Shown: piece after piece, positions 29,055-43,070 of the stretch
How the letters are laid out: the number at the start of each line of letters is the position of its first letter
Position numbering within the stretch: position 1 is the stretch's first letter
DNA from: Neocallimastix lanati (nom. inval.)
Lineage: Eukaryota; Neocallimastigomycota; Neocallimastigomycetes; Neocallimastigales; Neocallimastigaceae
Assembly (NCBI GenBank): GCA_016946835.1
Contig: JACVTC010000152.1
Coordinates: forward strand, 336,501 to 400,500
Length of the DNA: 64,000 bases
Direction of reading: 5' to 3'
Translations under genes and position numbers: made by a program
The notes under the pieces: model-generated
The model's database searches: none
What the model was told of the DNA's origin: nothing
Seen by the model: only the letters and a program-made list of their open reading frames with translations

Positions 29055-29517
29055 ATGAGTGAATCAGTTATTGTTTGTGTCAGATGTCGTCCCTTTAATG
29101 AAAAAGAAAAGCAAGGAGGCTATAAAAAAATTGTTAATATTGATACAAAATTAGGTCAAATTAGTATTACTAATTATAAAGAAAATCCAAATAATAATGG
29201 AAGTACAGGTTCTTTAAACAAAGATAAAAATGAAGAAAATACAAAAACATTTACATTCGATAGTGTATTTGATGAAGATTGCAAACAGGTTAAAATAAAA
29301 ATTTTATTTTTTTTTTTAATTTATTTTTTTTCTTATAATAATAAAATATTTACTTAATAATATATTAATACTTATATTAATTTTGGGTAAATAGATTGAT
29401 GTATATAACCAAACTGCCAGAAATATTATAGATGGTGTATTAAATGGATTTAATGGAACAGTTTTTGCATATGGTAATTTTTTAATAAATATATTTATGT
29501 TAGTTAAAAACTCTATA

Positions 29518-29559
<42 letters not shown>

Positions 29560-31997
29560 TATATATCTATATACTATATAATTATTAATTTCTATCCATG
29601 TAAATTTAATTTAAATAAATATATCATAATTAAAAATTTTAAACAATAATAATTTAAAATGGCATAAAGGTCAAACTGGTTCTGGTAAAACATTTTCAAT
29701 GCAAGGAAGTAAAAGTTCACCAGAATTAAGAGGTATTATTCCCAATGCGTTTGATCACATTTTTTCACATATTTCTAGAACTACTCAAAAAAAATGGTTG
29801 GTTCGGGTTTCCTATTTAGAAATATATAATGAAGAAATTAAAGATTTACTTGGCAAAGATACTAAAAAGAAATTAGAATTGAAAGAAAATCCAGAAACAG
29901 GTGTTTATGTTAAAGATTTATCATCATATGTAGTTAAAAGTGTTGAAGAAATTGATAATTTAATGACAAAAGGTAATAAAAACAGAGCGGTTGGTGCTAC
30001 CTTAATGAATGCTGAAAGTTCTAGATCACATTCTATATTTACAATTACTGTTGAATGTTGTGATACAGGAATTGATGGAAAGGATCATTTTTATGCAGGA
30101 AAATTGCATTTAGTTGATTTAGCCGGTAGTGAAAGACAAAGTAAAACTGGTGCCACGGGAGAAAGATTAAAAGAAGCGACAAAAATTAATCTATCTCTTT
30201 CTGCGCTTGGTAATTGTATTTCAGCTTTAGTTGATGGTAAAAGTAAACATATTCCATATCGAGATTCTAAATTAACAAGACTATTACAAGATTCTTTAGG
30301 TGGTAACTCTAAGTATGTCTCATAAAAATAAACTATTACATTTTATTCTATTGATATGTTATATTTTTGTTGTATTTATTATTGTATTTATTAATATATC
30401 AATCATGATTATTATTTACTATTTTATTATATATATATATATTATTATTAATAATTATTCATATTATATTACTATTAATATCATTATAAATACTGATGTT
30501 GCTGTTATTATTCTTATTAATTTATTCTATATTCATATAATATTAAAATTAAATTATTTTATAATAATTTCATATTTACTTCTTGTCAATAATATTTTTT
30601 TTTAAAAAAAAAATGAATTAAAATGAAATGAAATAAAATAAAACAGAACTTTAATGATTGCTACGCTCAGCCCAGCAAGTTATAACTATGATGAAACATT
30701 ATCAACTCTTCGTTATGCCAATCGTGCTAAAAATATTAAGAATAAACCTAAGATTAATGAAGATCCAAAGGATGCTATGCTTCGTGAATATCAAGAAGAA
30801 ATTCAAAGACTTCGTAAAATGCTTGAAACAAAAGCTCAAAACAATAATGGTCAAGAAAAGAATATTAAAGTTATTAAAAGAATTGTTAAAAAGATAGTAA
30901 AAAAGAAAAAACCAAAAGTTAAAAAAGAAAATGGAGAAGGCAATACAAACTGTACCAATGATAATGAAGAAGGAGAAGAATATGATGAATATGATGATGA
31001 TGATAATGATGATGATGATGATGATGAAAACGGAGAAGATCCATTATCTTCTATTCCACCAGAGGATATTGAAAAACTTCAAGCTGAAGTTGAAGCTGAA
31101 AAGAAACAACTTTTAGAATCCAAGGATATTGCTAATGAAGAAAAACAAAGAATTATTAAAGAATTAGAAGAAAGAGTAGATGAATTAGCTAAGGAAAGGC
31201 AATCAAGAATGGAAATGTCATCAAAATTAAAGAAGATGGAAGAAAAATTATTAATTGGTGGAGTTAATATTTTTGATAGGGTAAACTCACAGCAAAGAGA
31301 ATTAGAAGAAACTCAATTAAAGATTGAAGAAAAGAGACGCATTGAACGTGAACTTCAACGACAACTAGAATTAAAACAAGAAACACAGCTTCAAATGGAA
31401 GAACACTATGCTTCCCTTCAAGAAGAAGCTGATGTGAAATCAAGAAAATTACAAAAATTATGGAAACGTTTCCAAGCACTAAAATCAGAAATATGTGATT
31501 TACAAGATGAATTCCGTAAAGAAAGAGAAGATCTTTTAGATACTATTCGTGAAATCTCTAGAGATTTGAATCTTAAAACTTCCATTATAGAAAATTTCAT
31601 ACCAGAAAAAGATAGAGCAAAAATCGAAAAACGAGTTTCTTATGATGAAGAAAACGATGAATGGATTCTGGCCCCATTAACTCAACTAAATCTAATTAAT
31701 AAAGTAAAACGACCAGTCTCACTTTATGGATTACGTTACCCTACCTCGCAGTATGCCAAAACAATAATGCTTGCATCAGCAGAACGAGGTAGTTTTATGA
31801 ATAGTCATGCCAGAAGCCATAATCATCATAGTTATAACTATGAATATGACTATGATTTAGATATACCAGATGAAGTATGCATGAGATATAAAAATGAAAA
31901 TATTATATGTATTCCCATGGATCTTCCAGAAAGAACAACATTTAAAGTTAAGGCAGAAAATAATGTAGGTGGTATGTCTTCAGAAAGTGAATGGTAG
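29055..31997 (+). CDS. Kinesin-2 motor subunit, KIF3B-like (768 aa, 4 exons)
   Basis: Exons: 29055-29288, 29395-29473, 29670-30312, 30647-31997. The motor domain (about 1-345) begins [16 protein letters not shown] and has the P-loop GQTGSGKT at 105-112, switch [14 protein letters not shown], switch [11 protein letters not shown], and [13 protein letters not shown]. The neck [20 protein letters not shown] is typical of kinesin-2. An acidic Glu/Asp stretch (near 30960-31040) and then a long coiled coil follow, in the order seen in KIF3B, with [30 protein letters not shown] and IIENFIP. Heterotrimeric kinesin-2 drives anterograde intraflagellar transport, so this fits a zoospore-forming fungus. 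The C-terminal tail ([20 protein letters not shown], ending SSESEW) looks lineage-specific. The gene converges on the zinc-finger gene. Confidence 0.93.
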
Positions 31998-32368
31998 ATT
32001 ATTTAATACAAAATAGTATTTATTTATATTTTAAATTTTTTTTTTTCACATAAATATAATATTAATTGAAGTATATTTCACTTTTATACATAATTAATTT
32101 TAATTTATTTAAATCTAATAGTAATTTTTAATCTATTAAAATATGTTATATATATAAATCTGATAAAATAGATTATAGAATTGAATATATTAATTTAAAT
32201 ATAAATATATTAATAATACTTTTAATCTAATTTATGTTATCAATTTAAAATTTTTTATTTTAATAAAAATATACACAAAAGTAAATTTATACTAAATTTA
32301 TAAATATTTATTTATTATTTATTTTTAATTATTTTTTATTAATGTTATTATTGAAATTATATAATAAA

Positions 32369-32406
<38 letters not shown>

Positions 32407-32677
32407 CTAAAATTCAATACAACTACAATTCTATTTCTATATAAAATAAATAACTCTTATTTAAACTAATACTTTAATTAAAAAATTAATCATTATGTAT
32501 TATTTTGTTATTAAATATATGTTTCATTCGAATTTTCAATTCTATATTTAATTTTAATTATAATTTTATAAGACTTTTAATGTTTATTTGTAGTATAAGT
32601 AAAATTTTATTTTTATCAAAAAATATATATATTTACTAATCTATTAATAATTTTTTTGGATTTTTTTATTTTTATCA

Positions 32678-32711
<34 letters not shown>

Positions 32712-33141
32712 TATAAATCTATTAAACTTATTGATAGAAATTTAATACATTATTATTTATCTTAGATAGTAATAAAATTTTTATTTTTATTCAATTTTTT
32801 TTTAGAAAAAAAAATATATAATAAAATTGAATAATTATAAAAATAAAATAAAAATAATAATATATTACAAAAATGAAAAAATGACTATATAAAAATAAAA
32901 ATAAAAAAAAATTAAATAATTTAATTGTTAAATAATGGCACTAAACAAAAATTTTAAGCCTTACTTTTACATATTATTATTATTTATGATTATTTCTTTT
33001 TATAATTTATACTCTATAGTTTTCATAAAATTAATAATAATTATGTTTTACTCTTCTGTTTATATTCATAATTTATAAAAAAAATTTTTTTTTTTTTTGA
33101 TAATTTATTTTTAGGTATCAATTATAGTTTATTTTTGAAAA
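31998..33141. other. Convergent 3'-3' spacer
   Basis: About 1.1 kb of AT-rich sequence lies between kinesin-2 (+) and the C2H2 factor (-). It includes an A-run at about 32369-32403 and an (AT)n near 32695-32715. I see nothing else. Confidence 0.8.
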
Positions 33142-35055
33142 CTAAACAATAATTGAAGTATGTTGCATTGCATTATTGTTATTATTACTAAGTTGTTGAA
33201 CGTTTGAAGCTGGTGCAGTAACTGCTGCACCAGTTGTTTGAGCGACAGGGGTATTAGTAACATTATTCTTTGCATTTTTTCTAGTTTTTCTAGTTTTATC
33301 CTTACGATGAGTCTTCTTATGTTGAGCTAAGTTATCAGATCTTGAAAAACGTTTATGACATTCATCACAAGCAAATGGTCTTTCACCAGTATGAACTCTA
33401 TTGTGTCTCTTTAAATGTTCAGAACGCTTAAACACTTTGCCACAGCCTTCATAAGGACAAACAAAGTGCTTAGCATTACTATTGAGAGATACATCACGAG
33501 TTACTCTTCTACCTCGTAAAACTGGTTGTGGATGAATATGTGGAGATGAAATAGCATTTGAAGTAGTTGTTGGAATAGTTTGATTCATATGATTTATGCT
33601 ATTATTAACAGCTTCGGAAAGTAATACATGAGATTGTTGGACTGGAGTAGAAGAACGAGATACTGGTGCACTTACACTAATATAATTATTAGTGACTTGA
33701 TTAAGTGGAACTGAACTTGGATTAATATTCATAGAAAGAGGAGAACCAACTATTGGAGCGTTGTTCATATTCATTTGACCTTGCATATTTGGTTGTGAAC
33801 CATAAGTTGGATATGAGTATTGGTGAACTGGTAATGGGGTAAAGTTTTTGTTAACAGGTATTGAAATCGGAGCTGATGCATTTCCAGTTGATGATATAGA
33901 TGTAGATTGTACTAAAGGTGATGGCACACTTACAGTAGAGTTAGAAATCATTGGTGATGGAACATTAATAGTAGTATTAGAAATCATTGGTGATGGAACA
34001 TTAATGGTAGTGTTAGGAATCATTGGTGATGGAACATTAATGGTAGTGTTAGGAATCATTGGTGATGGAACATTAATGGTAGTGTTAGGAATCATTGGTG
34101 ATTGAACGTTAATAGTAGTATTAGAAATCATTGGTGATTGAGCATTAATAGTGCTATTAGGAACCATTGGTGACTGAACATTAATAGTGCTATTAGAAAT
34201 CATTGGTGACTGAACATTAATAGTGCTATTAGAAATCAATGGTGATGGAACATTAACAGAAGAATCTGAAATAACTGATGATGAATATTGAATAGCTGGA
34301 GATTGAACCATTGGAGAATTGTTATGAACTGGAGATTGAGTATATGAATTTGATTGTTGTTGAACAAAAGAAATAGAATTACTATCACGTTGTGGAATAG
34401 ATGTGTTAATTTGAGTACTCATTGGTTCATTGATTTGTTTTTGAAGTTGTGAAGTGTATTGAGGAATTGGTTGCTGTGGAAGTTTGACAAAATTTTGTTG
34501 ATTATGTTGTGGTTCCTGCGGTTGGTTTTGTTGTAATGATTGCATTGGAGGTGAAATAATATGTTGTGGGTTTTGAATAGTTGGAGTTGGAGAACTACTT
34601 TGTGAGAAAGCTTTAAATGGTGAGATAGTGCCCATTTGACTATTTTGTAGTGTACCATTATTATAAAAAGTATTTTCATATGAGCTTGGAGTCATCGAAT
34701 TATTTGGAAGAGAAAGTGGAGAAGATACATGATTTGAATTCATTAAATATTGACTACTATTATTTGGTGATTGATCTAATAAAGATGATGAATAATCTGG
34801 AGTTGGTGGTAATGATTGATTGTTACTATATTCTTGGTTTAAAGAAAAGTTATTTTTATATTTCATTTCGTTATTCCTAGATATATTTGAACATCTATCA
34901 AATAATGTATATTTTTTGTTATAATTATCACTTTGTAATGTATTCTTACTATTAAAACAAGTTGGGTTAGAATATGGAGAACTATTTTCATATTTAAAAG
35001 AGTTTTCCATATAGATAGATTTTTCGTTTTCAAATAAGAATTCAAAATCAGACAT
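33142..35055 (-). CDS. C2H2 zinc-finger transcription factor, Msn2/4-like fingers (637 aa, intronless)
   Basis: A single open frame starts at ATG 35055-35053 ([12 protein letters not shown]). The DNA-binding part near residues 528-585 has two C2H2 fingers: [19 protein letters not shown] then [16 protein letters not shown] and SRSDNLAQH...H. The recognition helices RSEHLKR and RSDNLAQ are those of the fungal Msn2/Msn4 group, which bind C4T/AGGGG stress-response elements; this target is inferred. A basic stretch after the fingers ([13 protein letters not shown]) is a likely nuclear localisation signal. The N-terminal 500 residues are Asn/Ser/Pro/Gln-rich, probably activating or disordered. Residues of about 260-380 contain ten perfect-length 12-residue repeats based on [12 protein letters not shown] (separate entry). 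A role in stress response would be a guess by analogy. Confidence 0.9.
   Translation of the reverse strand: MSDFEFLFENEKSIYMENSFKYENSSPYSNPTCFNSKNTLQSDNYNKKYTLFDRCSNISRNNEMKYKNNFSLNQEYSNNQSLPPTPDYSSSLLDQSPNNSSQYLMNSNHVSSPLSLPNNSMTPSSYENTFYNNGTLQNSQMGTISPFKAFSQSSSPTPTIQNPQHIISPPMQSLQQNQPQEPQHNQQNFVKLPQQPIPQYTSQLQKQINEPMSTQINTSIPQRDSNSISFVQQQSNSYTQSPVHNNSPMVQSPAIQYSSSVISDSSVNVPSPLISNSTINVQSPMISNSTINVQSPMVPNSTINAQSPMISNTTINVQSPMIPNTTINVPSPMIPNTTINVPSPMIPNTTINVPSPMISNTTINVPSPMISNSTVSVPSPLVQSTSISSTGNASAPISIPVNKNFTPLPVHQYSYPTYGSQPNMQGQMNMNNAPIVGSPLSMNINPSSVPLNQVTNNYISVSAPVSRSSTPVQQSHVLLSEAVNNSINHMNQTIPTTTSNAISSPHIHPQPVLRGRRVTRDVSLNSNAKHFVCPYEGCGKVFKRSEHLKRHNRVHTGERPFACDECHKRFSRSDNLAQHKKTHRKDKTRKTRKNAKNNVTNTPVAQTTGAAVTAPASNVQQLSNNNNNAMQHTSIIV
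33917..34276 (-). repeat. Ten 36-bp in-frame repeats within the zinc-finger gene
   Basis: Units starting GGTGATGG or a close variant recur exactly every 36 bp (33917, 33953, 33989 and on to 34241), encoding TINVPSP(M)I(P/S)NT-type 12-mers. Central units are nearly identical in DNA, so expansion is recent. Ser-Pro in each unit could be a proline-directed kinase site. Confidence 0.95.
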
Positions 35056-38000
35056 TTTTATATACTTATATATTATTCTTAAGGTATTTTTTATTTTTTA
35101 TTTTTATTAAATTTTTAAAATTTTACTATAACTATTATTTTTATTTTAAGCTTTTTCAATATTTATATATCAATTAAATCTTACTTTTTTATACTATTTT
35201 TTCTTTATTATTATTATTATAAATTATTCATTTTCAAAATGAATTTTATTTTAAAAAATATTATAATTTAATAATGTTACTTTTTTAAAAATAAATTATA
35301 AAAATAATAAACTTTCAATAATTTATAAATAGATTTTTTAGTATTTTATATTACTAATCAAATTAGAATAACTTTTCCAATAACAAATAATTAATAATAT
35401 AAAATATAAAAATAAAATAAAGCAATAATTTAAATAACTAATTTATTAATATTTATTTATAAATGTATATATATGTTATATAAAATATATTCTAAAGTAT
35501 TGAATATAACTTTAATTAAATAATCCTTTATTTTAGTTATGCTTTTTTTTTGTTGTTGCCTATTTACTTCAAAATAATATTTGTTTGAAAATAAATAGAA
35601 TAATAAAACTAATACTATCAAAAATCCACAACTTTTCTAATAAAATTTAAATAAAAAATTTTTTATAATTAAAAAAAAAGTTGATTATAAAATTTTTTAA
35701 GTGATTTTTTCTTCCTTTTATTGACAAATATTTGAAATTTTATTTTTTTTTTCATTTCATTGGATAATAGAAAAATATATTAAAAAAAAAATTTTTTTTT
35801 TATATAATAGTTATTAATATCATGATTTACTATTTTAGAATCAACTTTTTATAATTATTAAAGTTATTATAAATATATAGTTTAATATTAAATAATTGTA
35901 ATATTATTATATAATTTTAAATTTATATAATTTAGTATATTATATATAATTTATAATATTAATAATCCTATTAATTAATATATATATGATTTAATTTACT
36001 AAAAATATTTTCACTAATATTGTAATTGTATTGTATTGTTCTACATTAGAAAATACTATTTTTTTAATAATTTAAATTTATACATTATTGATAATATTAT
36101 TTTTTAATATATAAAAATTATAATTATTTAGCTTTATTTCTTTTATTTATTAAATTTTATATTATCAATTATTAATTATTGATCTGTAATAATACTAACA
36201 ATTAAAAAATAAATCTAAATAAAATATTAAAAAACTTTACCGTAACCATGTATATATATATTAAATATTTGACAAAAATTAAAATAAATAATATACAATT
36301 AAAAGAACTTTATAAGCAATGTAAATTTAAAAAGAAATATTAATGAAGAAAACAATTTAAAATGAATAATTTTATATATACAGATTTTACGAACTAATAA
36401 TTATTTTTATCGCATTATACTATCATTAGAGTACTAATTCTAATCATTAATTATTTAAAATATACTCAAAAAATATATGCACAAATAATAAATTTAATAA
36501 ATTTTAATGTATTATTAAAACATATTCTGATTAAATATTCATAAATTTAAAATTGTTTAAATTTTCAATTCAAGATTAAATTAATTTTTATTATTTATAA
36601 TATTAAAAATGTTTTAATTAGTAGTAAGGTGGATACCTATTAGAGCATATTTTTCATTATTCGTTTTTAACAAATAAAGTAATGACATTTTTTTTAATAT
36701 AATATATTAAACAAAAGTTTAATAATTTTAATAGTTATTAATATCAAATTTCTAAAAATTAAAAGATAAATATATATTTTTAGCCGCAAACGATTTTAAG
36801 CCAATTTTATTATATTGCTTTAAATTTAAATTTTATATATTAATAAATCAAATTAGTAAAATATTCATTTTATTTTAAAGTTTTCTTTTTCTAAAAAAAA
36901 AAAAAATTAGAAAATAGGCCGCAAAAAAAGTTATAAAGATTAAATTCAATATTTGATAAAGCAAAATATTATATTTAAATATTATAAATAATTTAATATA
37001 TATATATTAAGTCCAAATATTATTAATATTATTAATGCGACTTATTTAATTTTATTTGATTGGATAATAATCATAAATCTTTTTAGTTTTTACTAATAAA
37101 TAAGTTTTATGGCTTATAGATAGTAGTGGAATAAAAATGTTAATAATATTAATATATTATAATATTAATTTATAATATAAAAAAGAAAAACAACATTAAT
37201 AAACTTTATATAGAAGTTTTATGAAATTTACTTAATATAGATTTTGTAATTAATTCAGTATAATTTTTAATAGTTTTTGTTAAAAAAAAAAAAAGCACAA
37301 ATTAAAAATTTTAATTTATAACGGTATTAGTTTTAATATATAATTAAATATTTTAAATTTTAGTTAATCTATTTTATGAATAGTTATCAAAATATACTAA
37401 ATAATAAAAAATTATTAACAAATTTGTAATTTTGTATTCTCATAGTTTTCTAAATTAAATACTTAATAGTAATTATTTAAACTTTTTTAGTTCAAAATAT
37501 CATTTTTACAAAATATGATATTAGAAATAATAAATATCATTAAAAAATATAGTTTATTTATTATTTTATATAGTAATTTCTAGTACTAATGTTTTTCTAT
37601 TTAAATATTAATCTTATTTTTATGTTTATCTATATAAATTATAACTGTTTATAATTATTTATTTCAAACATACTTTATTGCTAAAATGAACAATTCTTCT
37701 TATTTCTTTCAAAAAAAAAAAAAAAAAGTAATAATAATAATCATTTGTATACATTATACAAATATATTTTAAACATTTATGATTAAAAAAAAAATATTAT
37801 ATATTTTTATAATAAAAAAATTAAATATATATATTACTAATAATAAAAAATTTATAGTTAAAAATCAATAAAAATTATCAAAAAATATAAAATTTATGAT
37901 ACATAAAAAATTTATAAAAACTAACAATTTATAGTTATAATATTAATATATAAAAATGGTAATTGTTTTATTTTTATTATGGCATAAAAAATAATATTAA

Positions 38001-41000
38001 TAACTAATGAATAATTTAACGGAATGAAAATTCAAATATTAATATACATACAAGTAAAGATAAATTTTATTATGGTCATGGAACTCTTAAAATTGAAATT
38101 TAATATTCATAGATATTTAATTTCTTTATATTTAATTTCTTTAGGTTTGAATTTTTAATTCCAATAAAATTAGAATAATAATTACAATGATAAAATATAT
38201 TAAATAATGTTTTATAATAATATTATGCTTCTAATATAGTAAGATTATCTTTTAATTTGCATTGATATTCTAATAATTTATTATTATCATTATTAATTTT
38301 TAATATTTTTTATACAAAAAAAAATAACAAAATAAAGTTGTTTTATTATTTAATTTTACGTATATAAGTTATTGTTTAGATTAATCAATTTATCATAGTA
38401 ATAAAATAACAATATTATTAATTTATTAATAATTCAAACATCAACTATACTATTTTTAAATAAAAGTTTTATTATTTAATTTAATTTAAAATGTAAATTA
38501 TTTATTAGCATGATTTACATTATAATTAGTAATAAAGTTCATGATATAAAAATGATACAAAACATATTAAAATTTTATAATTGTATTAAATTAATATTAA
38601 TAATAATCAAGTTTCAATAATAAAAATAATCATTTTAATATTAAAAGGTTAGAATATTGTTTCATATTTCATATATTAAATAGCAAAAAAAAATTAATAC
38701 AAACATAATTAATATATTATAAATTTCTTCATTTATTTGCTTGTTCATTTATGTATTTAATATTATTAGTTATTATTACTAATATTATTTATTATTATTT
38801 ATTATTTATTATTATTAATATTTATTAATAATTATTTTTATTCATTATTATTATTTATTATTATTATTCATTATTATGAACTAAAAATTCAAATATATAT
38901 TTTCATATTTTTATTTAATAAGCTTTTTTATTATTTTATATATAATTTTTTAAACTTTATATTATTATTAGCATTTGAAAAAAATGCAAAATAAATTTTA
39001 ATTATAGAATATATATAAATATATAAATAATTATTAAAATGTCTCAAATACTTTAAAATATGTTATATCATCAAAATTTGGTAATATGACAAAAATATAT
39101 AAATATATATTTATGTATAAATTTGGAAATTTTACTAAAACGTGCTAAATAATAAATTCTTTTTTTGAATTATTATTATTAATTATTAAATATTAATTAA
39201 TTAATTATCATTATTGTTATTACTATTATTAATACTATTATTATTTTATAATCAATATATAACTATTATTAATTATACAAATATGTTTTATACATGGACA
39301 AAAATCAATATTGCCATATATAATTTTATATATTAAATATTTTATTGAAAAATCGTATTTTATAAAAATATATTAAAAAACATTTTTCATTTTTTTTTAC
39401 AAATATAATTTTTATTCTTTTAAGTCATATTATATATTTTATAATTATATAGAAAATTTATGTTATTTACCTAATTTTAAAATCAATTGACTCTTTGAAT
39501 TATTTCCACTTTTAAAATTTAATTTTTTTTTAAAAAAAATTTTTATAGATTTTTTTCTTTAAAAATCTATAAAAGGAAATACATAATATACGAAAAATTA
39601 CACAAAATAATATATATAAATATGTTATAACCTGTTATAACCACAATTAATATTTATTAATATGCTATACAATATATTTGATTGATAAATAAATACATTA
39701 TTCATAATATATTAACAATTAATTTTAAATAAAATAATATTTATATTAATATTTATATTAAAAAATTTAATCAAAAAAAGAAAAATAAAAAAATAAAATA
39801 TATAAATTTTAAATGAAATATATTATTGGCCTTTCTCAAAGTAAATTACCAAAATAAAAATACTTTCTCCTATATTTTATTAGTTTATCGGGGAAAAAAA
39901 TGGTAAAATGAAAGTTATAAAACTTTAAAGGTAAAAGATATTAAACATACATAAAATGAATTAAATATTTATTTTAAATAATAATTTGATGATATGACAA
40001 CTCCTATAATATAATTAAATTTTATAATTAAAAATATACAAAGAATAAAAAAGAAACCATTTTTATTCCCCCTATATTACCAAAAAAAATTAATATTTAG
40101 ATAATAAATAAAAATACTAAAAATTAAGAAAAAAGAAATAATTAAATTAATATAAAAGAATAAACTATATAATGAGTTAAATATTTAATATAATAAAAAT
40201 GTAATGACAAACATATTTAAATATTATTTGAAAAAATTAATAATATTTACTAAAATTGTTGAGTAATACATTTTCATTAACATAGAATTAATTTAGAAGA
40301 AATTTGTATTGCTAACTATCATATCAAGTAATGGTTAAACTGGATAAAAACTATATATACTTAAAATTTTAGTAATTACATATTATTTATTTATTATTAT
40401 TTTTTTTTGTTTGTTTGCTATTTCTAATAGTATTATTATTATTATTATTATAATTATTATTCAAAATTATTATTTATTTTTATTATAGTTAACTATTATT
40501 ATATATTATTATTATTTATACTACTTATTTTAATGCTTTATCATTTATTATTACTTTTTATAGTTTTATATATTATTCATTAAATTTCTGTTTTTAACCT
40601 GGTTTATTTACTAATATATCTTTTTATCATTAAATTTTAAATATGTAAGTTATTGATTTTTTTATTTGACTTATACAAATAAAATTCACTTATGTATTTA
40701 GGAATATAAATAATTAAAAAAAAAAAGAATTCATCTATGTATTTAGAAATATAAATAATTAAAAAAAATAGAATTCATCTATATATTTAGGAATATAAAT
40801 AATTAAAAAAAAATAATAATAATGATTTAACCATAATAGTTCTTTTTATTTATCTTATTTAATCTACTTTTTTTACCGTCCATTTTTTCTTATCTCATAA
40901 TGTTTAATTAATTAATTATTATCACAAAAATAAAGTTTGATTTTATTTAAAAATATAAATATTGCCGTTTTTAATGAAATTTTTAATTTTTATCATTTTA

Positions 41001-41489
41001 ACCGTTAGAAGTTTTTTAAAACGCCGCATTTTTAATTTAAATTAAGCTTTTTTAGATTTTTATGATGGAGATTTACTAATTTAACTTTTTTATAAATTAT
41101 AAATTTTTTATATTTAAAAAGTTATTTTTTTTATATTTTATTTTCAATATAATTTATATAAAAGATTATTGTCAAAATTTTTATAATAAATACTTAAATT
41201 ACAGAAAATTATAATATATAGTAATAAAATTTTATAATGAAATAATAATAGATAATCATATACTATTTATTCAAAATATAAAAATTAATACAAAAAAAAA
41301 AAAAATTATATTTTAATTATTAATATAAAATTAATACATTTGTTTTTTATATTTATTATTTTATATTTATAAATTATTATATGTATATATTAATTTTGAA
41401 CAATATATTATATCTTCGAAAGTTTTTAAATAATGAATTTTGAAGTATTTTAATATATTAATAATAAAAATATACAGTGTAACATCAAA

Positions 41490-41549
<60 letters not shown>

Positions 41550-41854
41550 TATATATTTCTGATAATTTTTTAGCAGATTTATTTATTATAAATATTTCAT
41601 ATATCTTACATATCGTATATATGTAGGATATTTATGAAATTGTAGATTTTGATAATATTTTCTCTATAAATAAAAAATTAATTACACATTTGTTAATACT
41701 TCGCTTATTATATTTCATTAACTATTAATCTTTTTTATTTAAATTTTTTATTTCTTTATAAAAAAAAAGAATTATGAATAAAAATATTTAAAAAAATTTT
41801 TTTTTATTCGTACCATTTATTATATTTTATATTATTTAAACTAATACATTCTTC
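35056..41854. other. Gene desert of 6.8 kb
   Basis: I see no gene or recognisable relic in this stretch, which is nearly all A+T. Contents worth noting are a triple tandem repeat at 40684-40816, an (ATT)n at about 41491-41546, and an imperfect hairpin at 41596-41642. Scattered less AT-rich words (for example near 36620, 39830 and 40975-41030) do not extend into a readable frame. Confidence 0.75.
40684..40816. repeat. Three tandem copies of a 44-45 bp unit
   Basis: Units begin ATTCACTTATGTATTTAGGA at 40684 and recur with small changes at 40729 and 40773, each followed by ATATAAATAATTAAAAAAA. No coding sense is seen. Confidence 0.85.
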
Positions 41855-42300
41855 TTTCTTTTAAAACCGAACTGTTCTGGTCTAATAATTCCATGAGAAA
41901 AAGCATAGTCCAAAATTCTTTCAGTGATAATTTTTAACAGAATATTTAATATTACAATCTAAAGTGATTATTACAATCAGAAAGATCCCCGTTCTCTATA
42001 ACTGAAACAATAGAAGCAGAATTCAATTCATTAATCACCATACCAAATTTTATTAAAAAATAAAAATAGTCATTTTTTGTATTTGAACCTGATATTCGTA
42101 GTGCATTTGGAACTTCTACTGAATTACTTAATAGTGTTAGTTTAATGTTTTCAAGAATAGGAAGTTATATTTTCCCAAATAATAAGTAACCTCTTGGTTA
42201 GAATCATTCTGAGAAGAGATGCTATTCTCAGAATTGAAAATGCTTTAAAAAATTCTGTTGGTATACCATCAGGAACAAATACTTGTTATTTTTCATTGAG
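41855..42300 (-). mobile_element. Decayed non-LTR retrotransposon (LINE) reverse-transcriptase fragment
   Basis: Reading the minus strand, three blocks in the right order match the reverse-transcriptase domain of LINE elements: PDGIPTEFFKAF (near 42275-42235), then SASIVSVIENGDLSDCNN (near 42025-41965), then ERILDYAFSHGIIRPEQFGF (near 41930-41870). Frames change between blocks and stops intervene, so the fragment is dead. No 3' end, tail or target duplication was identified. It may belong to the same family as the truncated copy at 53.6-55.2 kb, which covers a later part of the protein, so the two cannot be compared directly. Confidence 0.78.
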
Positions 42301-43070
42301 AGAACAGTAGAGTGAATTTCTGACATTGAGAATGATTCTTTAGAAGAATATCTTTCATATAAATAATTAATAGAATGGTCTTAGATGAAATTTTTCGATC
42401 TTTTCTAAAATAACATTATAAAACTTCTAGTATATCTTTAGAAATTCTAAAGTTCTAATAATTATATTATTAAAAAATAGTATCAATAATAATTTTTTTA
42501 TTTTTGGTATCATTGTATTAATGTAACATTGGATAGGAATATTATTACACATTAATGTAAATTAGAATATAAAATAATAATTTGTTAAAACATGTGAAAT
42601 AAATGAAAAATAAGTTCAAATGTATTGAAACATATTATAATATAATTATTGTATGAGTCACAATGTAATAATATAAAAAATTTCTGTAACAGATTAAAAG
42701 CCTTATATGACTCTTAAACATATTCTTAGCAAAAAGTATTGTTTGCTAGATATAATATTATGTCAAAGAAAAATAATTAGAAATTTTAAATTTTGATTAA
42801 AGTTGCACATTATGTCAATTTAAGGAAGACTAATAAAACTGCTCGAACATGTGAAATGATCAAAATTAAAAAACTCGTAAAAATATAAAATACTTTATTG
42901 AAGAGAATTATCTCAAATAAAAGCTAATTAAGAATGGATATAAATAATAGTTTAATAATATCATTATAAAATAAGATAATTTTATATACACATATTCACC
43001 AGAAACCAATTCATTCAAAAAGAATAACTATGTTTTAGGAGGAATGTTTGAATATGTGAAATATGAGAGA

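Noticed and set aside
33848-34105. Plus-strand open frame with GDGTL repeats
   Set aside because: Antisense reading of the 36-bp repeats in the zinc-finger gene.
35056-41854. Search for a hidden gene or ncRNA in the desert
   Set aside because: No frame longer than chance with mixed composition and no conserved-looking block; only tandem repeats and a weak hairpin.
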